DNA of 7,020 nt. Source: a bacterium (lineage in GTDB: Bacteria > SM23-81 > DAOVCL01). The stretch covers positions 1 to 7,020 of the forward strand of contig JAOZPP010000097.1 in NCBI GenBank assembly GCA_029932675.1, read 5' to 3'. Both the position numbers and the translations under genes were made by a program. The notes under the pieces are model-generated. The model saw nothing but the letters and a program-made list of their open reading frames with translations. It searched no databases and was not told the DNA's origin. This document shows positions 1 to 6,273 of the stretch, in pieces. Numbering within the stretch: position 1 is the stretch's first letter; each line of letters starts with the position of its first letter.

Positions 1-2
1 CA

Positions 3-965
3 TGTTCAATATGCAGCAACGTGAGATGTAAACTATTTAGTGCTCCGAGTAATAATACTGTGCCGCTTAAGGTGGCAAGCAAGCTGTATGTTGAAACCAG
101 TTACTTGCTGCGGATTCACCGGCCAGGCTACCAGACCGCCAGGTCAATCGCTTCAGAACTGGCGTGGCTCGCCGCGTTACGGAAAGAGGTAGAGCTGGCC
201 GTTCCCGAACCGGTGCTCACATTGCAAGGTGAGCTATTGACAGAGGCCGGTGCGCCAGGTGTATCGGAGCAACGGGTCTGCTCGCTGCTCCGGTGGATGA
301 AGGGGCGATTCTATGAGCGTTGCCCTCGACCCAGCCACTTTACAGCGATGGGACAGTTGATGGCTCACTTGCACAATCACGCTGAACGCTGGCAACCACC
401 GCAGGGTTTCACGCGAAGGCACTGGGATTGGGATGCGCTGTTTGGAGATAACGCCGGCTTTAACCTCAGTGGAGATGAAGTTTGGGCGAAACTGCCACGC
501 AGCTACTATGAACCCTTTCACGCGGTGGCCAATCAGGTAGGTCAAGTCATCCACGCACTGGGTAATGGGCCGGAGGCGTGCGGGCTGATCCATGCCGATC
601 TGCACTTGGGAAATGTGTTGTTTTTCAAAGGGGAGGCGCGAGCTATTGACTTTGACGACTGTGGCTTTGGTTATTGGGTATACGACTTTGCTGGACCTCT
701 CTGCGAGTGCCTGGAGTACGAAAACTGGCGGGGCTTGCGCGATGCTCTGATTGAGGGATACGCGCAGATACGTGTGGTGCCAGAAAGGCAATTAGTCCAT
801 GTGGACACGTTTATGGCAGCCCGGTATGTGTCGATAGCCCTTTGGGCGACCGATCTGGCACAAGTTAATCCGAGTTTTCGGGAAAACCTGGATCGGTGGC
901 TCGAGTGGACCGCTGCTCATGTCGGACGATTTCTTGATGGCTACCGGGTGCTGAGTAGCAGTTGA
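3..965 (+). CDS. APH-fold phosphotransferase (aminoglycoside phosphotransferase/homoserine kinase-like), 5' end missing
   Basis: Cytosolic small-molecule kinase of the APH/choline kinase fold (PF01636), related to SrkA/YihE and type II homoserine kinases; the substrate cannot be told. Numbering from the GTG at 21, the Brenner catalytic motif HADLHLGN is at residues 191-198 (D193 catalytic base, N198 Mg ligand) and the Mg-binding IDFDD is at 209-213. The N-lobe strand YLLRIHRPGY, followed by a helix with SELAWLAALR and then VPEPV, is typical of the family. The GTG at 21 is the first possible start inside the window, but the frame stays open to the left edge (codons from position 3 read C-S-I-C-S-N) and no Shine-Dalgarno precedes 21. 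NNTVPLKV fits the family's first N-lobe strands, so some N-terminal residues are probably outside the window. The C-terminus looks complete. The gene is visibly more GC-rich than the rest of the window. It converges on the outer-membrane protein gene. An antibiotic-resistance role is not supported. Confidence 0.85.
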   Translation, partial: CSICSNVRCKLFSAPSNNTVPLKVASKLYVETSYLLRIHRPGYQTARSIASELAWLAALRKEVELAVPEPVLTLQGELLTEAGAPGVSEQRVCSLLRWMKGRFYERCPRPSHFTAMGQLMAHLHNHAERWQPPQGFTRRHWDWDALFGDNAGFNLSGDEVWAKLPRSYYEPFHAVANQVGQVIHALGNGPEACGLIHADLHLGNVLFFKGEARAIDFDDCGFGYWVYDFAGPLCECLEYENWRGLRDALIEGYAQIRVVPERQLVHVDTFMAARYVSIALWATDLAQVNPSFRENLDRWLEWTAAHVGRFLDGYRVLSSS

Positions 966-1238
966 GTGCCTTCGAGAAGTCTTCGAGGCATAAGGAGGGT
1001 CGCCTCACAAGGTGCTTCACCTGACCGCCCTGTCAAGGATCAGCTTGTTGCCGGTCTTGTTAGAGGAGGAGCCTCTGCTTGCTGAGCACATCGTTTCACC
1101 TGGCGGCGGATTAGCCCCAGCCGGAGAGCGTTCCTCGAAAAGACCCACTATTTTGGGTTTTTCTAAGCAAGATCTTCTCCGGTGTAAAAGCTCAGCAGGC
1201 AGAGGACTCTCAGAGTTCAATTGACACTATCACAAATT
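966..1238. other. Convergent intergenic region with several inverted repeats, no gene seen
   Basis: This is the gap between the 3' ends of the kinase (+) and the outer-membrane protein (-). Reading frames here (for example + 1012-1224) have no usable start context and no recognisable protein character. It holds an imperfect hairpin directly after the kinase stop (967-990, about 9 pairs with wobbles, no T-run), a small hairpin with arms AGGTG/CACCT (1010-1014/1018-1022), another with AGAGG/CCTCT (1062-1066/1072-1076), and an outer 7-bp pair CCGGAGA/TCTCCGG (1121-1127/1176-1182). That last pair encloses the terminator listed separately. Confidence 0.6.
1138..1162. terminator. Bidirectional rho-independent terminator between convergent genes
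   Basis: The stem is AAAGACCCA (1139-1147) against TGGGTTTTT (1154-1162): nine pairs with one G-T wobble around a 6-nt loop CTATTT. On the + strand it ends in a five-T run. On the - strand the complementary A-run supplies a TTTT tail. It lies about 175 nt after the kinase stop and about 77 nt after the stop of the - strand outer-membrane protein gene, which suits a shared terminator. The stem is only moderately GC-rich, so efficiency is uncertain. Confidence 0.65.
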
Positions 1239-3569
1239 TTAAATGCTAAGCAAATGAGCTATTTTCAGGATGATAACCCTGTTCTTAACCCCTGATCTAA
1301 GTCTGTCTCCTCTGGTCTCGTTGTAGACCAGGTAGAGGCTGGAACCCGGACGATAGATGTAGTTAAACAGAAGATTTGCGCTGAACTCCTCTGCATCCGA
1401 GTTATACTGAAGGAAGGCCCGAGAGAAGAGATTAGCAGAGAAAGAGTAGTTAATCCGTGCGGCAATTAGGGTGGTGTTAAAGCCTATCTTCCTTTTTTGG
1501 TTGTGGGTCAAATCCAAAACCGACAGATCCCTCACCCAGTTTCGGGAGAGACTAGAGGAGAGAGATAAGTTCTGATTGGGCCTAAAGCTTTCCCCTACGC
1601 CGAACTCCAGGATTTTTCCATCGAAGAGCCCATCACTGTTAAGTTCACAGCGGACCGAAAACATTCTTCCTGGATCTGAACCAAATTCCGAGAAAAATCC
1701 GAGAGAAGTATACTTTCCAGCTTCTATAAGCTTTCCTTCCCGTATTTCAAATTCATCCTCCTCAGTCAGCTTTTCATAGCCTTGGTTGAACCCTATCATC
1801 AGATGTCCCCCGCTCTCCAAGGCGTTATAGACTCCTAAAGAGCTCTTTCTGGTCAGTAAGGTATTTTCCCAGTCAGTATAAAATTGGTTGTTGAAGAAGA
1901 AATAAGACTGTCTGATTAAGCTTAGCTTAGGACGAGGGCTGTAGCCCAGCTCTAATTTGGTCCTGTGGACATCTTTCCTCACCAGAAAACCCATTTCAGG
2001 GTTAAAATTTTCCCCTATCTCCATATAGGATCCGTCAAAACTGAAAAGGTCGTTCCTCCAATCGAAATAGATATTGCTCGCCCAGTCCTTTCCCTGCACA
2101 TCTGGTGTATAGGTCTTGGCTAAGAAGCCGCCGAAATTTAGGCTTTGAAGGAGGGAAAGGCTTAGATCAACTCCCCAAGTCCTGTTATAGGTGTTTACGA
2201 AATCCTCATGGAAATAGGTATTTGTGTCCCCGTTTACTTCGGCCCAGTCGGATTTAGTTCGATTCAAGTTTTTGTCAAGAAGAATAATGCCAAAGCTGGA
2301 CCTCTCAAAGATATCTTTCTTTAGCCTGAGAGCAAAGAAATTAGTCCTGGGAACGATATATTTTACGCCCCCATCATCAATCTTGGCCCCATCGACTGCC
2401 ATGGTGAGCAAACCAAGGTTGTAGTCACTGGCCTTTCCAGTAACCCTCACTCCCCATAATATGGGCAGAGCTGTCTCCCCGGCAAGGCCTATCCTTCTGC
2501 TGAAGAAGAGACTTATAAAGGGACGATCTTCCCAGGGTTTGAGTTTCTCTCCAAAATAGAAGGTACCTGCACCCTCAAGGAAAAACTCCCTCTTTTCGGG
2601 GAAGAAGAGATTGAAGCGACTCAAATTTATCTGCTCCTGATCCGCTTCTACCTGAGCAAAGTCGGTGTTAAAGGTGATGTCTGCAGTCAGGTCTGAGGTG
2701 ATCCCATATTTTATATCCAGTCCTGTATCGAACTTCCTTTCCCTCTCCCCCGTCTCATAATCTCTCTCCAAACCGCTCAATAGATAGGGCTTTAATTGAA
2801 GGTTCCTTCCCTTTTTCAAACCCTGAAGTCCCATCAATTGCCCTATCTTGGAAACTTTAAACTCTGCATTTATACCGTAGTCCCTCAGCATGGGGGTCCA
2901 GAAGGAGACCTCGTTTTTTCTCCTAATGGAGCGCATAATGTTTGTTCCCCAAATCTGCTTCTCAGCCGATGGAAATCGGAGGGTCTTAAAGGGAATAGCC
3001 ACCTCTGCCGTCCAGCCGAGGCTGTCGATCTTGGCCGAACAATCCCAGATCCCATTCCAGTCGAAGTTCTTGTCCTTGCCCTCATCGGTGATCAACCCAT
3101 CCTGTTTTGTCCCTAAAGGGTTGAGACAAAAACAAAAACAGTTTCGATGATCATGAAAAGTATCCAGAAGTATCATGACCATATCGTTATGGCCAAGTTC
3201 TGCATCCCTCCTCAACTCATTGGCAACGATCTTATCCGGGTGGCTATCATAACATCTTATCCCAATGTAAAGGTTGAGATTGTCGTAAAGAAACCATACC
3301 TCTGTCCTCTCCGATGCTGGCTTTCCCTCCTCAGGCTCCAGTTGAAGGAATCCCGTAGCTGGAGAGGCTAAACCCCAACAAGCCTCATTTAGCCTGCCAT
3401 CGACCTTAATTCCCTCCTCTACCTTTACTGCTGTAACCTTATAGTCCTCAGGGTTTACCTTTTGGGTCCCCCGCGCATAGGAAATGGAGGTTCCAACCAT
3501 TAGTGTCACGAATAGAACTGACCTCCACCGCACCGCATCGGTGAGTTTTCTTCGGATAATGGAAATCAT
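1239..3569 (-). CDS. Secreted CBM9-like/DUF5916 outer-membrane beta-barrel protein
   Basis: Full-length 776-residue protein. Residues 1-32 form a signal peptide: basic n-region with RRK and R14/R16, hydrophobic core about 17-30, likely cleavage after S-Y-A32. Residues about 45-240 are a CBM9-like beta-sandwich domain, with the hallmark VDGRLNEACW (56-65), a central NPLGTKQDG (150-158) and WTAEVAIPF (186-194). From about 240 to the end is DUF5916, predicted to form an outer-membrane beta-barrel; its diagnostic stretch runs 303-333 (DFAQVEADQEQ, then FFPEKREFFLEG). Known relatives are widespread in Bacteroidota, Acidobacteriota and related lineages. Their function is unproven; sugar or polymer binding at the surface is an inference from the CBM9 fold. 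The C-terminus ends in isoleucine rather than the usual barrel phenylalanine. C144/C146/C148 form an odd alternating cysteine triplet. The start is supported by the ribosome binding site 6 nt upstream and by the signal peptide. It looks monocistronic. Confidence 0.9.
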   Translation of the reverse strand: MISIIRRKLTDAVRWRSVLFVTLMVGTSISYARGTQKVNPEDYKVTAVKVEEGIKVDGRLNEACWGLASPATGFLQLEPEEGKPASERTEVWFLYDNLNLYIGIRCYDSHPDKIVANELRRDAELGHNDMVMILLDTFHDHRNCFCFCLNPLGTKQDGLITDEGKDKNFDWNGIWDCSAKIDSLGWTAEVAIPFKTLRFPSAEKQIWGTNIMRSIRRKNEVSFWTPMLRDYGINAEFKVSKIGQLMGLQGLKKGRNLQLKPYLLSGLERDYETGERERKFDTGLDIKYGITSDLTADITFNTDFAQVEADQEQINLSRFNLFFPEKREFFLEGAGTFYFGEKLKPWEDRPFISLFFSRRIGLAGETALPILWGVRVTGKASDYNLGLLTMAVDGAKIDDGGVKYIVPRTNFFALRLKKDIFERSSFGIILLDKNLNRTKSDWAEVNGDTNTYFHEDFVNTYNRTWGVDLSLSLLQSLNFGGFLAKTYTPDVQGKDWASNIYFDWRNDLFSFDGSYMEIGENFNPEMGFLVRKDVHRTKLELGYSPRPKLSLIRQSYFFFNNQFYTDWENTLLTRKSSLGVYNALESGGHLMIGFNQGYEKLTEEDEFEIREGKLIEAGKYTSLGFFSEFGSDPGRMFSVRCELNSDGLFDGKILEFGVGESFRPNQNLSLSSSLSRNWVRDLSVLDLTHNQKRKIGFNTTLIAARINYSFSANLFSRAFLQYNSDAEEFSANLLFNYIYRPGSSLYLVYNETRGDRLRSGVKNRVIILKIAHLLSI

Positions 3570-3575
3570 TTTAGA

Positions 3576-3584
3576 CCTTTCTCC
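3576..3584 (-). promoter_or_regulatory. Ribosome binding site of the CBM9/DUF5916 gene
   Basis: On the - strand the sequence reads GGAGAAAGG, then a 6-nt spacer, then the ATG at 3569. This fixes the start of the outer-membrane protein. A further G-run lies immediately upstream. Confidence 0.7.
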
Positions 3585-3634
3585 CCCCTTAGGAGAGATT
3601 TGTGTACAAAAATCACCTCAAGGTTTTCACCATT

Positions 3635-3663
3635 ATCTTAAACTTCAAATTGGTAACCGTCAA
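3635..3663 (-). promoter_or_regulatory. Sigma70-like promoter of the CBM9/DUF5916 gene
   Basis: On the - strand the -35 box is TTGACG (3658-3663, 5/6 match to consensus), the spacer is exactly 17 nt, and the -10 box is TAAGAT (3635-3640, 4/6). Transcription would begin near 3628, giving a leader of about 60 nt. It diverges from the hicBA promoter about 275 nt away. Confidence 0.6.
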
Positions 3664-3682
3664 GGGAAATGTGGCTAACCTG

Positions 3683-3815
3683 ACGTTTCGGAATTCCTAA
3701 GAATTCCGAAACGTGGGGGGGCTTAAGGGGGGTATGCCCCCTTTAAGGGTGACAGTGGAGCAATCCGAACAGGCGGAGGATTGCGGAGCGCCATAGGGCC
3801 GGTGAGGCCCTCTGG
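3683..3815. repeat. Block of four successive hairpins between divergent promoters
   Basis: Hairpin 1: ACGTTTCGGAATTC (3683-3696) and its exact complement (3701-3714), a perfect 14-bp stem with loop CTAA, followed by a run of seven G. Hairpin 2: CTTAAGGGGGG (3722-3732) against CCCCCTTTAAG (3737-3747), 11 pairs with one wobble, loop TATG. Hairpin 3: GCAATCC (3760-3766) against GGATTGC (3778-3784), with an inner alternative TCCG/CGGA. Hairpin 4: CCATAGGGCC (3791-3800) against GGCCCTCTGG (3806-3815), one mismatch. No stem is followed by a T-run, so these are not standard terminators. A dispersed REP/MITE-type element or a structured non-coding RNA is possible; a family cannot be named. Confidence 0.75.
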
Positions 3816-3845
3816 AAAAGTTAGCGACCGAAGTATGAATATTTT

Positions 3846-3878
3846 GGAATTGCCTGTGCATTAAAAGAATCCAATTCC
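3846..3878. repeat. Short inverted repeat flanking a 19-nt loop
   Basis: The arms are GGAATTG (3846-3852) and CAATTCC (3872-3878). It lies just downstream of the four-hairpin block and may be its right boundary. The seven-base arms make this weak evidence by itself. Confidence 0.35.
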
Positions 3879-3937
3879 CTCGATACCTGAAAAAGTTCTA
3901 AGAAAGAATAGACTCAGTGAAGGGACCAAAAAATTGG

Positions 3938-3966
3938 TTGACACCATCAACATGTATGATTAATTT
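3938..3966 (+). promoter_or_regulatory. Probable promoter of hicBA
   Basis: A perfect -35 box TTGACA (3938-3943) is followed by 17 nt and a weak -10 TAATTT (3961-3966), within an AT-rich stretch. Predicted transcription starts near 3973, about 60 nt before hicB. An odd-length palindrome ATTGTAACAAT (3991-4001) lies between promoter and start and could be an operator. However, the short HicB here lacks an obvious DNA-binding tail, so self-repression through this site is unproven. Confidence 0.5.
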
Positions 3967-4032
3967 TAAAAAATGGTGGTTTTGTGATAGATTGTAACAA
4001 TTCGATGTAGTTGAAATTAGGAGGTGGTAACT

Positions 4033-4239
4033 GTGGTCTATAGAGTTATTATTGAAAAAGGCGAAGATTTTGGTTATGTGATGCACTGTCCAGCACTCCC
4101 TGGTTGTCATTCGCAAGGAAATACTATTGAAGAAGCAATAGAGAACATTAAGGACGCGATAAGGGGATGCCTCTCGGTGTTGGACGAAGAGGTCACCGAA
4201 TCTGCCAAAGAACTCGGCGTTATGGAAATAGAGGTTTAA
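4033..4239 (+). CDS. hicB: HicB-family antitoxin (short form)
   Basis: Antitoxin of a type II toxin-antitoxin pair; it should bind and neutralise the HicA mRNA interferase in the cytoplasm. The 68-residue product has the partial RNase H-like HicB fold: an N-terminal strand (VYRVIIEKG), the conserved GYVMHCPALPGCHSQGNT (14-31), then the helix IEEAIENIKDAIRGCL. It ends soon after this domain, so the C-terminal ribbon-helix-helix or HTH DNA-binding domain of longer HicB proteins is absent. The start is the GTG at 4033 because AGGAGG (4019-4024) sits 8 nt upstream. A GTG at 4024 in the same frame overlaps that Shine-Dalgarno and is unlikely. The stop is followed directly by hicA, so the pair is co-transcribed. 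The antitoxin-first order is common in hicBA loci. Confidence 0.88.
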   Translation: MVYRVIIEKGEDFGYVMHCPALPGCHSQGNTIEEAIENIKDAIRGCLSVLDEEVTESAKELGVMEIEV

Positions 4240-4242
4240 TTG

Positions 4243-4470
4243 GTGAAATTACCGGTAATCTCTGGGAAAGAGGCAATCCGCGCCTTTGAGAAGGCGGGTT
4301 GGTACATTGACCGTCGAGCAAGAAGTAGACACATAATCATGAAAAAACCAGGTATGAAGACTACTTTATCTATCCCTGAACATAAGATACTTGATAGGGG
4401 ACTTCTGCGAGCTTTGATAAGGGATGCGTATATCTCAATTGATGAGTTTAACGAATTATTGAGGAAATAA
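4243..4470 (+). CDS. hicA: HicA-family mRNA interferase toxin
   Basis: Small dsRBD-fold toxin of about 75 residues, expected to cleave mRNA when free of HicB. The frame shows the family order: KLPVISGKEAIRAFEKAGW (2-20), the catalytic-histidine region RRARSRHIIM (24-33, H30), LSIPEH (42-47), then RGLLRALIRDAYISIDEF. The usual G-S-H triplet reads S-R-H here; the histidine is kept but the serine before it is arginine. Start choice: GAGGT (4231-4235) lies 7 nt before the GTG at 4243. A TTG at 4240 is directly in front, would add one residue, and abuts the hicB stop. Either start implies translational coupling. The C-terminus is complete. Confidence 0.88.
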   Translation: MKLPVISGKEAIRAFEKAGWYIDRRARSRHIIMKKPGMKTTLSIPEHKILDRGLLRALIRDAYISIDEFNELLRK

Positions 4471-4529
4471 TTAGGGACAAGTACCACTTTTAGACAAAAT
4501 TGACAGGATGAACAAGGTATTCAATAAAT

Positions 4530-4550
4530 ACCGAAAATCACTGTTTCGGT
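4530..4550 (+). terminator. Terminator-like hairpin after hicA
   Basis: ACCGAAA (4530-4536) pairs with TTTCGGT (4544-4550) around a 7-nt loop, 60 nt after the hicA stop. The downstream tract GGTTTTGGTG is only partly T-rich. A competing hairpin GGTATT/AATACC (4516-4521/4527-4532) shares its left arm, so the two cannot form together. Confidence 0.4.
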
Positions 4551-4741
4551 GGTTTTGGTGTTTAATTTCGGAAGATCTTGTTACCTGTTAGAAAAGTCGA
4601 CTCGAGGGGTATGAAGTTCAAAAACGGCAACGTCGGCATAGGCAGAGGAGAGACTCTTACGCCTCCGGACTATTTGCCCGCTCAGCGTAGCAGCGATGCA
4701 AACGGCAATATGGACAAAAGCGGAACCCCCCATAGTTTACG

Positions 4742-4838
4742 ATGTCACGGATTTTACTGATAGAAAACAGACAGTTAAATTTATCACGGAAATTCACGGA
4801 ATCACACAGGAAAAAGCAGATTGTGATCTGTAGTTATC
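4742..4838. repeat. Decayed dispersed intergenic repeat (CACGGA-type tract)
   Basis: It contains GTCACGGATTTT, ATCACGGAAATT and TTCACGGAATCA, then AGCAGATTGTGATCTGTAG. This wording resembles a degenerate repeat (variants of AATCCGTGTAAATCCGTG and ATCTGTGGTTA on the other strand) that I associate with gaps in many environmental bacterial genomes. That association is from memory and has not been tested by a search. Confidence 0.4.
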
Positions 4839-4943
4839 TAAAAGCCAGCAGTGGACACCATCGCCTGGGGTCTGGGTGCGAGTACCTTCCTCATGCTGTT
4901 CGCGCCCCTTGTCTTTACGCCACTTCCCTACTAAGACCAGACT

Positions 4944-6191
4944 TTATACAACCCACCAGGCTGGCAGGAGGCTTCTGCGACCTTCCTGGATGAATTCCCC
5001 AGCGTGCACCACATACCCACGCTCTACCCCGTATCGTTGCATAAACGATCCCAGCGCACGGGAATGCCCGGCCCTCCACTTTACCTCTATGGGGAATAGC
5101 CTGGTGGCCCGCTCTAAGACAAAATCTACCTCAGCTCCATTCTGTGTCCTCCAGAAGTGTAGCCGGTCCAATTCCCCCATACGTTTCACAAAACCTGTAT
5201 ACACCAAATTCTCCAACAGTTTCCCTATATCTCCTCTTAACTCCGACTGTGCCAGATCCCCAAGGAGATAGTTACGAATTCCATTGTCCAGAAAGTACAC
5301 CTTGGGCGACTTGGTTACTTCCTTCCTCCGATTGGTGAAATACGGAGGGAGCAGCGAAAGGATAAACGTACTCTCCAAAATTGAAAGGTACCTCGAGGTG
5401 GTATGGCGAGCGATACCCACTGCATTGGCGATGTTGGAGATGTTCAAGAGATTTCCTATCTGAGCCGCAAGCACACTAAGCAGTCGGTTGAACTTAGAGA
5501 TGTCCTCTAACTGGAAAAGGCTGCTCACATCCCGGTATACATAGGTGCTTACAATTTCTCCCAAGAACTTGGACTTTCTCTCCACCTCGTCCTCTAACAC
5601 CACCCGAGGGTAACCACCGAATACAAGAAACTCCAGGAAGTAGCGCCGATAGTCCCGCTGATAGAACCGACCCTCATCAGCCGTACCTGCGAAAGCATTC
5701 TCAGGCAGAAGAGCCGACAGTTGGGCTTCCTCCTTAAACACCAGCACTTCCCGAAAGTCCAGGGGATACAGATGGAAGACGATCTTTCGTCCCACCAGTG
5801 AATCCCGAAATTTCATCTTAATACTCAGTGCCGAAGACCCGGTAACGATCAACTTCACTTCATCGCTATGGTGGTCTACCATCAATTTGATGAACTTAGA
5901 GGGGTCCCGAAGATACTGGATTTCATCGAGCAAAACGATATTGCGCCGCTTGCGATCTGCCCCTTCTGTCCTGATGAATTGCAGGAAATCATCTACACCC
6001 TCATCCAACACCTCTAAGACCCGGGTTTCCTCTAAGTCATAGTAAAACACCGGGGCGTGCGATTTCAGATCCTCCATCAACAACTTCAGCAGCGATGTTT
6101 TTCCCACCTGTCGGGAGCCGAGGACGACTAGAGCTTCTCTATCATCTATATATTTCAGAACGTGTCGACGAATTCGGCGGTCATAGAGCAT
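4944..6191 (-). CDS. AAA_14/DUF4143 family ATPase
   Basis: A 415-residue cytosolic ATP-binding protein of unknown physiological role. The N-terminal AAA_14 domain has Walker A GSRQVGKTS (25-33, K31), Walker B IVLLDEIQ (85-92, D89/E90) and a sensor-like KLIVTGSSAL (from 113). A middle segment with NLLNISNIANAVGIARHTTS looks like a winged helix. The DUF4143 C-terminal domain ends with EVDFV (354-358) and PIEVKW (367-372), which resembles the E/D...ExK core of PD-(D/E)XK nucleases; nuclease activity is not established for the family. The start is the ATG at 6191, with AGGAGG 5 nt upstream. An in-frame GTG at 6242 adds 17 residues but lies inside the promoter spacer, upstream of the expected transcript start, so it is rejected. 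The gene is intact and monocistronic. Relatives are typical accessory genes, often in many paralogous copies; defence or toxin-like roles are conjecture. Confidence 0.9.
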   Translation of the reverse strand: MLYDRRIRRHVLKYIDDREALVVLGSRQVGKTSLLKLLMEDLKSHAPVFYYDLEETRVLEVLDEGVDDFLQFIRTEGADRKRRNIVLLDEIQYLRDPSKFIKLMVDHHSDEVKLIVTGSSALSIKMKFRDSLVGRKIVFHLYPLDFREVLVFKEEAQLSALLPENAFAGTADEGRFYQRDYRRYFLEFLVFGGYPRVVLEDEVERKSKFLGEIVSTYVYRDVSSLFQLEDISKFNRLLSVLAAQIGNLLNISNIANAVGIARHTTSRYLSILESTFILSLLPPYFTNRRKEVTKSPKVYFLDNGIRNYLLGDLAQSELRGDIGKLLENLVYTGFVKRMGELDRLHFWRTQNGAEVDFVLERATRLFPIEVKWRAGHSRALGSFMQRYGVERGYVVHAGEFIQEGRRSLLPAWWVV

Positions 6192-6196
6192 AGTTC

Positions 6197-6202
6197 CCTC
6201 CT
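6197..6202 (-). promoter_or_regulatory. Ribosome binding site of the DUF4143 ATPase
   Basis: A consensus AGGAGG on the - strand lies 5 nt before the ATG at 6191. It decides this start over the upstream in-frame GTG. Confidence 0.75.
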
Positions 6203-6226
6203 TTTTCCCGGTTGTCTGTGAAAGGT

Positions 6227-6255
6227 AAGATACAAATAACACGGTTATTTGTCAA
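6227..6255 (-). promoter_or_regulatory. Sigma70-like promoter of the DUF4143 ATPase
   Basis: On the - strand, a perfect -35 TTGACA (6250-6255), a 17-nt spacer and a -10 TATCTT (6227-6232, 4/6). The predicted transcript start is near 6220, giving a leader of about 29 nt that contains the ribosome binding site. Confidence 0.7.
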
Positions 6256-6273
6256 CGATGTTTTGCAAATAAC
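6232..6273. promoter_or_regulatory. Operator-like inverted repeat within the ATPase promoter plus a third half-site
   Basis: ACAAATAAC (6232-6240) and GTTATTTGT (6244-6252) form a perfect 9-bp inverted repeat with a 3-nt centre ACG. It covers the promoter spacer and the edges of both boxes. A third half-site CAAATAAC occurs at 6266-6273, just upstream of the -35. A dimeric repressor bound here would block RNA polymerase. No regulator gene is adjacent; the ATPase itself, through its winged-helix-like segment, is one speculative candidate. Confidence 0.6.

Larger units (their letters stand above)
4471..4943. other. Intergenic region with decayed repeat tract and remnant frames, no intact gene
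   Basis: This lies between the 3' end of hicA (+) and the 3' end of the DUF4143 ATPase (-). Besides the hairpin at 4530-4550, a small frame at 4611-4760 contains K-N-G-N-V-G-I-G but has no proper ribosome binding site and runs into the repeat tract. The tract at 4742-4838 has near-repeats of TCACGGA. A frame at 4842-4934 encodes a hydrophobic, membrane-helix-like tail. Overall it reads as degraded sequence. Confidence 0.55.

Noticed and set aside
234-791. 185-residue reading frame on the - strand
   Set aside because: Fully antisense to the kinase gene, whose catalytic motifs make the + strand the coding one; no domain character.
1012-1224. Overlapping small frames on both strands in the convergent gap
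   Set aside because: The nearest AAGGAGG is 14 nt from the GTG, the frames run through the terminator hairpin, and the peptides resemble nothing known to me.
3683-3815. CRISPR array or transposon terminal repeats
   Set aside because: The stems differ from one another, are not evenly spaced direct repeats, and no cas or transposase gene is nearby.
3898-4116. 72-residue frame on the - strand opposite hicB and its promoter
   Set aside because: Antisense to the conserved HicB domain, with no ribosome binding site or family character.
4611-4760. 49-residue frame beginning M-K-F-K-N-G-N-V-G-I-G
   Set aside because: NGNVGIG recalls repeats of secreted fibre-like proteins, but GAGGGG is only one base from the ATG, the rest has no such character, and the frame ends inside the decayed repeat.
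6192-6242. 17-residue N-terminal extension of the DUF4143 ATPase from a GTG at 6242
   Set aside because: It would start inside the promoter spacer and operator, upstream of the predicted transcript start; the ATG at 6191 has an ideal ribosome binding site.
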